Position numbers and translations under genes: made by a program. This document shows positions 13,911-24,300 of a stretch of 64,000 bases of DNA, piece after piece. The stretch's first letter is position 1; each line of letters opens with the position of its first letter. The notes below the pieces were generated by a model. The model was given only the letters and a program-made list of their open reading frames with translations. It searched no databases and was not told where the DNA came from. Source of the stretch: Dolomedes plantarius (taxonomy: Eukaryota > Arthropoda > Arachnida > Araneae > Dolomedidae); assembly GCA_907164885.2 (NCBI GenBank), contig OU015501.1, forward strand, positions 66,502,808 to 66,566,807, in the 5' to 3' direction.

Positions 13911-15039
13911 ATGGATGAAAAAGTATTTTGCGTCTTGATTAAACATTGCTTTTTGATGAAAAAAATACTGTCCAAACCCAAGAATGGCTCGAAAAGCATT
14001 ACAGCACATCTGCTCCATCCAAAAAAACAAAACCATTTTTTGATGGTTTAGCAAGTTTAAAAGTGGTTGTAGGAACACCCATGATTCTGCACGTTCTGGA
14101 CGTCCAATTGAGGCAACAACTCCAGAAGACATTAAAAAAGTCCACCATATTGTTTAGGATGACCGCAAAGTGAAAGTAAGGGAGATAGCTGACATCGAAG
14201 AGATATCAAAAGAATGGGTGAGACATATTTTGCATGAGTATTTAAATATGAAAAAGTTTTGTGCGAGACGGATGCCACGTTTTCTAACAATCAACTAAAG
14301 ACGGAACGTGTCGATAATTCAGAGCGCGCTTTGGAGCTATTAAACCTTAATACAAACTATTCGTAACAATGGATGAAACGTGGATCCAGTACTACACACC
14401 AGAGTCAAAAATGCAGTCTGCAGAGTGGTTGGAAGCTGACGAAAACCGCCCAAAGCGGCCAAAGACGTAACAATCGGCTGGAAAGGTCGTGGCCAGTATT
14501 TTTTGGGATGTACGTGACATTAAAAATTACGTATAGATAATATTCATTGGTAATACACATACTCATAATTCCCATAGATATAGAGTAAAGTTAATATGCG
14601 GCATATTATATAAAATTTTGACTATCTTGAGTAAGGAAAAAAAAATCATAGTAGAGTATTATGATTATTGTACCGCTTTAAGGACGAAATAAAGAAAAAA
14701 AAGGCCACAGAAGGCGAACAAAAAAAAGTGCTGTTTCACCAAGACAATGCACCGCCTCACACATCAATAAAACCTATGGTAAAATTGAACGAATTAAAAT
14801 ACGAATTGCTCCACCATCCCCTGTATTCTCTACATCTGGCCCCAAGCGATTATTATTTGTATCCTAACTTGAAGAGATGGCTCCAGGAGAAGAGATTTTC
14901 ATCAAATGAGGATGCCAAATGCGAAACTGATGCACATTTTGGAGCCCCTGACAAATCGTACTATATGAAAGGTATTCAAATGTTAGAGGACCGTTGGAAT
15001 AAGTGTATCGCTCTTGAAGGAAACTATGTTAACGAATAA
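13911..15039 (+). pseudogene. mariner DD34D transposase, broken
   Basis: Begins MDEKVFCVLIKHCFL at 13911. Recognisable pieces are KEWVRHILHEYLNMKK, TMDETWIQYYTPESK (first D), LFHQDNAPPHTSIK (second D) and LAPSDYYLYPNLKRW (third D), with 34 residues between the last two as in classical mariner. It ends LEGNYVNE at 15039. Frame changes in the N-terminal third, stops near 14300-14470 and the 85-bp insertion disrupt it. Confidence 0.85.
14528..14612 (-). mobile_element. 85-bp dispersed insertion, copy 1 (inside a mariner)
   Basis: The 85 bp from TACGTATAGATAATATTC to GGCATATTATATA interrupt the mariner transposase between recognisable coding segments. They recur as the reverse complement at 21240-21324 with a single mismatch seen. 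Both copies have TA at both edges. Such a clean insertion into a transposon argues that the sequence itself moves. No clear terminal inverted repeat. Confidence 0.7.
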
Positions 15040-15103
15040 AATCGATTTTTGACAAAAAAAAAAAATTTTTCATTGCTAGTCCTGGGACTTTTTACCCGAT
15101 GTA

Positions 15104-15105
<2 letters not shown>

Positions 15106-15196
<91 letters not shown>
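15106..15196. repeat. (TA)n microsatellite, about 45 units
   Basis: Uninterrupted TA array bridging two transposons of different families. Confidence 0.95.
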
Positions 15197-15199
<3 letters not shown>

Positions 15200-16599
15200 T
15201 CATAGACAAAAAAATTAGCGCACCAAGAAGGAGTCGTCAAAATGAAACGAAATTTTATATACGTAATGACTACTTTGATATAAGTAAATGATAAGAAAAT
15301 CAAAGAAAAAGGATAATTTATTTCAGAGAAAAAGGCAAAAGAACGGAGGAGTTAATACTCCGTTGGACCCCCTCTAGCGCGAATGCACGATGCGATACGA
15401 TCGGGCATTGAGTCATACAAGTTCTGTATGATGTCTTGAGACATTTCGTTCCATATTTGCTGTAACCTTGCCTCTAGTTCGTTCAAACTCGTGGGATGCC
15501 CAACTCGTGGTCCCAAATGATCCCAGATATGCTCGATTGGAGACAAATCTGGGGATCGGGCAGGCCAAGGAAGGGTAGTAACAGTGCGGAGACAGTCTTG
15601 TGACACCCTTGCCGTATAATTCCGAGCATTGTCTTGTTGAAAAATGGCTCCTGGGAGCCGTTGCATGAGTGGCAACACATGTGGTTCATGAACATACCGC
15701 TGGGCTGTCATGGTGCCACGGAACAATACTAGGGTGACCGTGTATTGTAGGCAATGGCACCCCATACCATCACACCAGCTGTGGGAGCGATGTGTCGCTG
15801 TACAGCAAAGGCAGGATTGAAGCGTTCACCACTGGCTCTCCACACACGAACACGATTGTCATCACTGCCGAGATTGAATCTGGATTCGTCGTTAAAGACG
15901 ACCTGGTTCCATTCCGCTGCAGTCCAGTTTCCTCGAGCGCGGCAAAACTCCAAACGGAGGAGTCGATGGGTGGGCGTCAAGGGCAGCACACGTAATAGGC
16001 GCCGCGATACCAACTGTCCTTCAGCCAGGCGCCTTTGTTTGGTTCGAGAAGACACAGTGGCCCCTAGTGAAGGTGCTACTTGTGCCTGGATGGCGGCCGA
16101 TGAAGCAGTTGGCTGTACGCGTGCATTTCTTATGATGTGGTGGTCTTCTCGACGACTGGTCTGTCGAGGGCGTCCTGAGCCTGGTCTTCGTGTACATGAC
16201 ATCTCTCGGGTCCACTGGTCCCAACACCTCCTCACAACACAATCAGAGCGGCCTAATTGACGAGCTACTCGCCTAGCTGACCACCCAGCTTCCATCATCC
16301 CGACGATTCTCCCCCTCTCAAACTGCGACAACTGCTTATATTGTCTTCGAACACGGCGTAACGGCATGTCTATCTCAGCTCTTCCTTTGTAAATGATTTA
16401 GCGCACTCAAACAAGCTTTGGTTACCTGTTTTATACTCCACAGACTACGATGTTCAACGCCCTCTACCGGCTATACGTAATGCGCAATCACGCTGCATTT
16501 CTAATCATTTTCATATCTCCCCGACATGTACCTTCATTGCAAGTTTCGTTATGATCCCGCAATTATTTCTTGGTGCGCTGATTTTTTTGTCCATGAGTG
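15197..16599 (-). mobile_element. Tc1-like DNA transposon
   Basis: 1403 bp with inverted ends CACTCATAGACAAAAAAATT and, inverted at the right, CACTCATGGACAAAAAAATC, both continuing to GCGCACCAAGAA. TA on each side inside (TA)n arrays. Confidence 0.9.
15352..16367 (-). pseudogene. Tc1-like transposase, one frameshift
   Basis: Start at 16367 (MPLRRVRRQYKQLSQFERGR), a natural Tc1 N-terminus. It continues with helix-turn-helix WSARRVARQLGRS, the GRPRQ hinge, FNDESRFNLG (first D) and GVMVWGAIAY. The frame then changes near 15735-15760. The second part has FQQDNARNYTARV (second D) and SPDLSPIEHIW (E) with 32 residues between, two fewer than the usual 34. The end DRIASCIRARGG is complete. Otherwise open. 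Confidence 0.88.
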
Positions 16600-16642
16600 T
16601 ATATATATATATACACTGCTGGCCACTGTAAATGCAACATGA

Positions 16643-16700
<58 letters not shown>

Positions 16701-16726
16701 TCCATGAGTGTCCATATTGTCCATGA

Positions 16727-16757
<31 letters not shown>
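16600..16757. repeat. (TA)n arrays with transposon-end debris
   Basis: Three TA arrays separated by a stray Tc1 end and by repeated copies of CCATGAGTG, which is the end of the 15197-16599 element. Confidence 0.85.
16614..16639. mobile_element. stray terminal repeat of the 4657-6060 Tc1 family
   Basis: CACTGCTGGCCACTGTAAAT followed by GCAACA matches the ends of the 4657-6060 element but stands alone between TA arrays. It is a truncated end with no body. Confidence 0.75.
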
Positions 16758-16762
<5 letters not shown>

Positions 16763-17579
16763 GGATCTTATAATTTTAAAATATCATCACTAGTACATAC
16801 TGCACAGAAAGTTTATTCTTTGAAACTGTCTAAGAGCTAAAGAATGGATTTTATTCATAAAATAACTCTATTAAATATTTAAGGTATACTTAAAAATTAT
16901 CGTAGAAACGTGTGCTGATAATGTTATTCAGACAACATTAATTTGGAATGAATTTTCCCTTTTCAAAACTTATTATTTTATTTACGTAAAATAATTATTT
17001 TATTCATCTAAAATAATTACTTTATTTATCTGAAATAATTATTTTGTTATTTTAATTAATATTATACATATTCAATATTTCAAAGATAAAGAAATATGAA
17101 TACTACTGTATAAGAATATTGAAACATATTTTAATATGCATGAAATTTCTTTCTTCATTTTATAATATCTGATAACGAATATTTACAAAGTACTATTCTA
17201 TCATGTGATTTAAAAATTAATTCTCAGTGAAATATTTTTGCACGATTAAACATATAAGAAATTTATAAGAAACATGTGTTAAATAAAAATATTTATAAAA
17301 TATAACGAATATTTTTTAAATTAGAGTTTCTTTTACCCAATTAAAACCTTTTTTGATACAAAATGTTTCTTTTTTTCTGGACAATTTAATATAAGTTTGT
17401 GGATTCATTTGCACTGATAAAACACTTTTATGGTGATAAAATACTTTTTATCACCATAGTGATAATTATTCCTCTAATAAACCGTGTGTTATTAATGTAT
17501 TCGACGTTTAGTGTCGGGGATGTCCTTGTGTATTATTAGACATGGGGAAACTCAATTCAGAAATAGAAAGGGAGCGAGT

Positions 17580-18090
17580 GTCATAGAAAACAATTATAAT
17601 TCTTAAAGAAATTTCTTTATTTTGTCTGAAAACTTAATGCCGTAAAAACTATTCCTTGTTTACGCAGATACTGTTTGCATATATTTAGCATTTGTAAAAT
17701 CAAACAATGCCGCTATCCATTCATAAATGTAACAATAAAGTAAACCGTCTTACCATCCTCTGTTAAAGCATCTGAAACTTCTAAGGAATTCTACGCTCAC
17801 GTTTATAGAAAGTGTTTCAGTGTTATTTGAAATAACTATAATGCTTAAGAATTTTTTTTATTTTGTTTGTAAACTTAATGCAGTAAGAACTATCCCTTGT
17901 TTACGCAGGTATTGTTTGCATAAATTCAGCATTTGTATAATTAAACAATGCTGCTATTCATTCATACATGTAACAATTAAAAAAATAGTATTACTATACC
18001 CCTTTTTTCAATGTGGCAGGCACTTGTCTGTGATAGTCTTACTATACATCTGTTAATGTATCTGACACTTCTGAAGATTCCGACACTTAG
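17580..18090. repeat. diverged tandem duplication, period about 241 bp
   Basis: Unit 1 (about 17580-17815) and unit 2 (about 17821-18090) share CCTTGTTTACGCAG, AAACTTAATGC, CAGCATTTGTA/TAGCATTTGTA and CTGTTAA(A/T)G(C/T)ATCTGA in the same order. No coding potential. Divergence indicates an old event. Confidence 0.75.
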
Positions 18091-18183
18091 GCCAAACTAG
18101 AGGCATGGACAGGCCCTTCGGTAACTAGTAAAACTTAACAAAAAATTATATATTTCAAGCAGGAAATCTATTTATTTATATAA

Positions 18184-18311
<128 letters not shown>

Positions 18312-18728
18312 CTACTACGTCAAAGATATTTGATCCAATAAATTCAAAATAATAAAAGCATTGAAATCAGTTCTCTTTCATTGTTCGTTTGTGCTTTTGC
18401 TTTATAACTCTACTCAGAAGTTACCTGTAAAGCTTTATAGAAGCGTTAAATATACCGGAGCAGGATTACTGTTGTACATAGCTCACTCTTGTACTACGCT
18501 CATTCTGCGAACACTGAAATTAACGACACCACATAAATCTCAATACGTAGTTTCCTTATAAAATAGTTTTAGACGACTGGAATTTTTTTGACATATCACG
18601 AACAATAATCACTTTCCTAAAGGATTAGTATTTAGTACGATTTGTCTCTGTTCTCTGGTATTTTCGATATATAATTCATTTACATGCAGTCATATAAAAA
18701 AATTTGAAATGGATCAACAATTTTCAGA

Positions 18729-19015
18729 TTACAATTGACTGGTAACCTTAGTGGGTCCATCTCGGAAACATACACGCACCTCTTTTGTTTGAATCATAAT
18801 GTGGCATTTTTTTCGAATGGCTGGGATATGAACGATACTCTTCTTCCGGAAGAAGCCAGGAGTGTGTGACCACTTCTCCGCATGCATTGCATGCGTGGCC
18901 CTGGTGCACCACAGGGGGTGGGTCCAGGCTACACCCGTTTGGTTCCACAATTTTGAACCGACTCAAGTGACGAGACAGGAACACTTGACCCCACACCTCT
19001 AAACGTATTGTTTGG
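18729..19015 (-). other. GC-rich island with two overlapping open frames, unidentified
   Basis: Composition rises sharply above the AT-rich surroundings. Two - strand frames stay open, one with VVHQGHACNACGEVVTHSW and one with GVAWTHPLWCTRATHAMHAE. I recognise no domain with confidence. It could be a transposon fragment or a non-coding element. Confidence 0.3.
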
Positions 19016-19234
19016 GAACTTGGAGGACATTGAAGCTACGACATAATTTTTTCATGCACCAGCTGCCATTAGAATGAGACTTATTTTAGAATAATTTTTT
19101 TTTGCAATTTAAAAGCACTTTTGGCCACAGTTTTCATATTAAAGATAAAAAATTCATAAAATATAATATCCTTTTGGTACTGTTGACAAGATCACACTGA
19201 TCCATCCAACATTTTCGTTTTAGCTCGCTGTTTA

Positions 19235-19275
<41 letters not shown>
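19235..19275. repeat. (TA)n microsatellite
   Basis: About 20 TA units with no transposon end beside them. Confidence 0.9.
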
Positions 19276-19278
<3 letters not shown>

Positions 19279-20897
19279 GTAATGACAGTTTCATAAACAT
19301 GGGTAATAAAATATGATCTCCATCATCCGTTGTACAGGACAATCACCTATCATGAACTGTTGTTACACTCTTAGACTAAACCACTATTCCAAATTATCTA
19401 GAACTAGTGGAAAATAAAATGTGGGTCTCCGTAATTCAATAGTTATCAGACTTTACGAAACATTAAAAAAATAGAGGTATATTATTCGACATCTTTTCCT
19501 GAAATAATCTGAAGCCCGAGTATGGAAAAGAAATTCTTCAAATGTATTTGTGAGGTAAAAAAATCAAAACAGAGCACAGAGGCTTATGCATGTTACAAAA
19601 ACTTTAAACTTTATGTTAAAAAAAGTTTATCGTGAAACCTTTTGGCAAATTATTTAAATTCAGAATATATGCACTTTAGTTTCCTGAAGAAGGATTTGAT
19701 AAGTCTGTGTAAGGTATACACAAGATTCAATTCACTACTCTATAACTGTTGATTTCTAATATGTGATATTTTAATATTTTCTATTCTTTATTACAGCGAA
19801 ACTCTTTGTAAAATATTCTTATAGAAATTAAATTATATAAACTCCATTTGGGCCGAATACATAAAAATTGGCTTAGAATATATCAATAATACAACAGAAA
19901 TCGAAACCAAGAAGGTAAACCAGATCAACAGTCTAATGTGTTCTTGTTTCGTTTAATTTTTGAACTTTCATGGTTTTTTCTTACTTCTTTTCTTTCTGAA
20001 CTCCGTGCCTTTTTGTTCATGTGTTTATAGTAAACTAAAATTTTATATTATTTATAATGTATATAGGTATTTGTTTTCTGTTTGAATAGGAGTATGTAAT
20101 TACTCATTTGATTTTTTGGAAAATATAGGTAAATTAATTATTTCATGGTTGCGACATATCAGAAACAAAAAAAAATTTGGATTTTTACAGTCATTTTATC
20201 TCAACTTGTGCCGCTTTAACTAAAGTAAATATATTCATAAAAAATTAAGAAAGTATTTATAATCTATTTAATATACGTACTAATTTCAAAGGTTCTTTAA
20301 AATCGTTTCATTAAAAAGTATCAAGGGATAGGTAAAGAGAGCTTGTTTTCAATTTTCTCAGCAAATTGATTAAGAAAATATTGTTTTTCTTGTTTCATTT
20401 GTCCCAGCTTCATACTGCTTTCGTAAAAATTTCATTTTAAACCATTTAAAAGAAACGAGAATTCTTAGTGATAATAAGAATCACGACGTTCCTGACTAAG
20501 AGGCGTGAATTATCGTTAAAATTTTTCGCTTCATTACTCACGGAGGAATGCCTTTTTTAAATTTTTTCACGATATATGCAGCACACAATAAGCTTCCGGT
20601 AGTAGGAAATACGCGGAAGAAAAAGTAGGTATTCCTGTAAAAAAAAAATTCCAAACACATTAATTTTCGAGCATGAGGAGAATAACTTCAAGTTGCTAAA
20701 TGTTTTTGTGCTCGTCAACATTTGCGTTTTTCATTACATCCTCAGAATATTTTCTACGTGTTTATGAAGCGGAAGTATTTAAATTATGAAGAGACACCAA
20801 AATGAATAAAATACGCTGTGATAACATTTATAGCTCTTCGAAAACATTGAAATGTTTTAAGGCTTTTAGATTTTGCTAGTTAAATAATTTATGCGGT

Positions 20898-20911
20898 ATA
20901 TACATACATAC

Positions 20912-20970
<59 letters not shown>
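20898..20970. repeat. (CATA)n/(TA)n microsatellite
   Basis: Lies about 155 bp upstream of the 21125 exon, just before its pyrimidine tract region. Confidence 0.9.
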
Positions 20971-20973
<3 letters not shown>

Positions 20974-21124
20974 TTTTTTTAAGAAAACTATGTTTTCACC
21001 AAGCCATTTCAATTGAAATCTGGTTTTTAGACACCTTATGTTTATGAATTTTTTTTTACAGGAATGTGATTGAGTTATATAATTATTACACACCATGCAC
21101 TAATTGATTTTTTCTTATTCGTAG

Positions 21125-21187
21125 CCAGTTGGTTTCGTCACTTTTACCACAAGAGCTGGAGCTGAAGCCGCGAAATTAGATTTACAG
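21125..21187 (+). CDS. cpo: couch potato/RBPMS-family RNA-binding protein, internal RRM exon (63 nt)
   Basis: This 63-nt exon encodes 21 residues beginning PVGFVTF and ending AKLDLQ. PVGFVTF is the RNP1 (beta-3) strand of an RNA-recognition motif, and the following TRAGAEAA is the alpha-2 helix of the couch potato/RBPMS family, whose members bind single-stranded RNA and regulate splicing and translation. It is preceded by a pyrimidine-rich tract ending in gtag and followed by CAG|gtaaat, so both splice sites are good. It begins and ends in phase 0 and joins exactly to the exon at 30.6 kb. The upstream exon with RNP2 was not found in the window, so the preceding intron exceeds 21 kb. RBPMS orthology is equally possible because couch potato is its arthropod counterpart; the symbol follows the insect name. 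Confidence 0.9.
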
Positions 21188-21239
21188 GTAAATTAATATC
21201 TATTAATTCCAGCTTTGGCATCGTCAAAAATGCTTTATG

Positions 21240-21324
21240 TATATAATATGCCGCATATTAACTTTACTCTATATCTATGGGAATTATGAATATGTGTATT
21301 ACCAATGAATATTATCTATACGTA
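21240..21324 (+). mobile_element. 85-bp dispersed insertion, copy 2 (next to the 63-nt exon)
   Basis: Reverse complement of 14528-14612, nearly identical, starting 53 nt after the 21187 exon end. Edges are TA on both sides. Confidence 0.7.
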
Positions 21325-24300
21325 TTGGGTTAGAAGGTGGAAAAATTAATATATTATTTTATTAAAATTTCGAATATATTGTTTAAAATCATAATTGTAA
21401 TGGTCATAAATATGTGATTAATGCTAATAAAAATCATTACTTACTCTTCATTGGGGATTAAGATTGCCTGCTGAAATGTTTTTTAGTATATCAGCGCTGT
21501 ATCATCAGAAAAAAAAATCTGTCTCTCAACAGGTTTTTCTTTAAAACTATACATATAATATTTTCGAGAAATATAGAGGTAAGAGGAGTGTTGAATTTCT
21601 TAATCATTAAACTGATACTAGACAAATAATAGCATTTATATCACAGGGAGAAAAAATCATAGTTTTAAAAGTATTAGTCATCATTTTTTGCTTGTTAATC
21701 AGTATTATAACATTCTTTCGTATCTGTTGGAGTGTACAGTAACTCACTTATAACCACGTACTCTAGTCCCTCTTGTACCGATGCAACTAAAGCTCGTACT
21801 TTTATACGAAAGCAGAAAAATTGGGTTTGCGGGAGATGGGATACTTTATACGAGCAGGAACCTTGAGTGTATGACTTGGTGGAACCAAGTCTTGATTGGA
21901 CCTTAGTTTAAGTAGACTGAGCTAAACTTTTTATTCAAACTTTACAAGTTGAAGAAATAGACAAATAAATACAAACCTTGCGATTTGATATTAGGAAAGT
22001 GAACTTAACTAAAAACTGTCAAATAATAAAAACGAATTATGAAATACATTACACACACCATAAATACATTGATAAAGAGTAGCTCTGACCGGGATCATCC
22101 CATTAAAATGATTAAAATTTCAAGCATTAAAAGTATGGGTTTTTTTGGACATTTGTGTCTTTGTTTGTCTTCATGTCATCAGTTCGATGGTTACTTGTGC
22201 GAAGGAAAAACCAAACTGGCCTAATTAAGTTGAAATGAAAGTGCTACTTCCACCAGCAGGGGGTCTAACTAATTTTGCTAACGGAAGTATCAATGTATGT
22301 TAAATCCATTATTGAGGATGAAGAAACATCTAACAACAAGCATTTTTGTGACAAACCAATAGTTTTCGGAAGAAGGTATTGAGTTCAAAGGTATAAGGAT
22401 TTATTGGGTTTTTTTTCCTTTCTGAAAAACACTTCATACAGAAAAATACTACAAACATGAAGTGCAGCCTTGACGGAATATAACAATTTTCACAATATCA
22501 TGAAGAATACCAGAAGGTGCTTTACAGTAGTGAAAAAAAAGTTATCTCGTCCATTGAATTTTGGCAGTTGTTGGACGATGAGTCAATTTTACGAAGTACG
22601 TATTTTGGATAGGTAAGGGATATAATTACAGATTCGAATTCAAAAAATCACAGGAAAAAGGGTCTATCTCTTATTGCCAAAAACGATGTCTTACTCTTGC
22701 CAGGGAAAAAGAGTGGCATTTAAAAACTTACAGCACTTAATATGCGTGAAACATATGCGATGAGCATACTATTTCCGTGACCAGTACGTTACTTACAGGT
22801 TTGAGTTTTCATTTTCATCAAACATATATATGAAGGGGGGATTTCTGTTATATCTCCGTTTCAAGGATTACTTTAATTAAAAGAACCGTTACTTTTTTAC
22901 TAAAACCTCAGACGACGTATTTTTCGACTTAACGCGTGTTATTTTGTTTACTTATAGCACATGTATAGAGAATTTACTTAACAGTCATTCATAATTTGGG
23001 AATAAAACAAATTTCAATTCCTGGTCATACTTTAATTTCATTGCACTTTTATCTAAATTAATTTCCTCCTGAAAACCATAATTTAGTTTTTATCAAACAG
23101 AGTTAAATATAATCATTTTACAACTTCCTAAACTATCCGTTATTACATGGACTATAACAACGTATTAACTGTTATTCATTATTTCATGATCACACACACG
23201 TATGCCAGCCTGACGTCTATCTAATAATTTGAATATAATATTTGTCGGTAATTTTTTTTTTTTGCAGCTGAAGGGAAGTTGCGTTATTATAATTACGTAA
23301 TACAATATATTATAATACAATATATTTCCTGTAATACAATATATTACAGTGCCATGCAAAGTTGAACATATTTTCAGTCTTTCCCTTCCATGTGTTAGTA
23401 AATATTTCTAAATACAATTTAATTTGCTCAAAATTTAAAACTGTTGTTGATATTTGTAAGAATACTTTCTTTGCAAGTGTCTATTTGCATTATCTAGTTG
23501 ACTCGTGTCTTACATTTTGCGCATTTAGTTAATTCATAATTAAACTTGATAATCGATGAGCTCAATAGTTCAAATATTTACTTTCAGGAATTTCCAAACA
23601 AACTGATTATACATAGTATATCTATTGCTAAAAAATTGAATAAACGCAAATATTAATTTGCGTGGCTGAATGGCAAGCTTGAATAAGATTTTGGAGAAAT
23701 TAAATTAGTGTTTATGGTAAACTACAAAATACAAAAATAATGATAATCTAGAAAAGTTACAAGATGCTCGTATATAATGATGCATAAATATAAGATTTCT
23801 CCCTCAAATCAATTTTGATTTGAGCTCCATTCAAACAGAAAAGCTAAAAGTAATTATTGAAAAATACAATTTATTAAATATAATTGTTAGAATATACTGT
23901 CTTGCGTTACTTATTAATAAAATAATCAAACCTATTAATGAACTTACTTTTGAGTAATCTGCATTTGCAAGAATTAAGTACACTGAAAGAGGAATGTATA
24001 GTTTTAATTAAATTAATTATTTGATTAATTTACAATATATTTTAAGTAACGCTTATTAATTACAAAAATTACATCAAAATATTTTTTTTATGAAAATGAA
24101 AAACCTTATTTGAATTCATATGAAATGTCAAAACCTAATGATGAAACATACCTTTGTACCAAATGTAAACCATGATTTTATTGAAGTGAAACAAATTTTC
24201 TTTTTATTAATTATAATAACTACCTTTATCAATACGGTATTATAGAAAATTTTCAAAGTTCTGTAACTGTGATTAATATGTTTCCGTTTCTTATAAATAT

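Larger units (their letters stand above)
13731..15105 (+). mobile_element. mariner DNA transposon, DD34D
   Basis: Left end ACTACATGGGGTGAAAAGTT, right end the complement of ACTACATCGGGTAAAAAGTC, bounded by TA arrays. It carries a degraded transposase and an 85-bp insertion at 14528-14612. Confidence 0.85.

Noticed and set aside
15754..16260. 168-codon + strand frame opposite the Tc1-like transposase
   Set aside because: Antisense shadow of the GC-rich transposase coding strand; motifs belong to the - strand.
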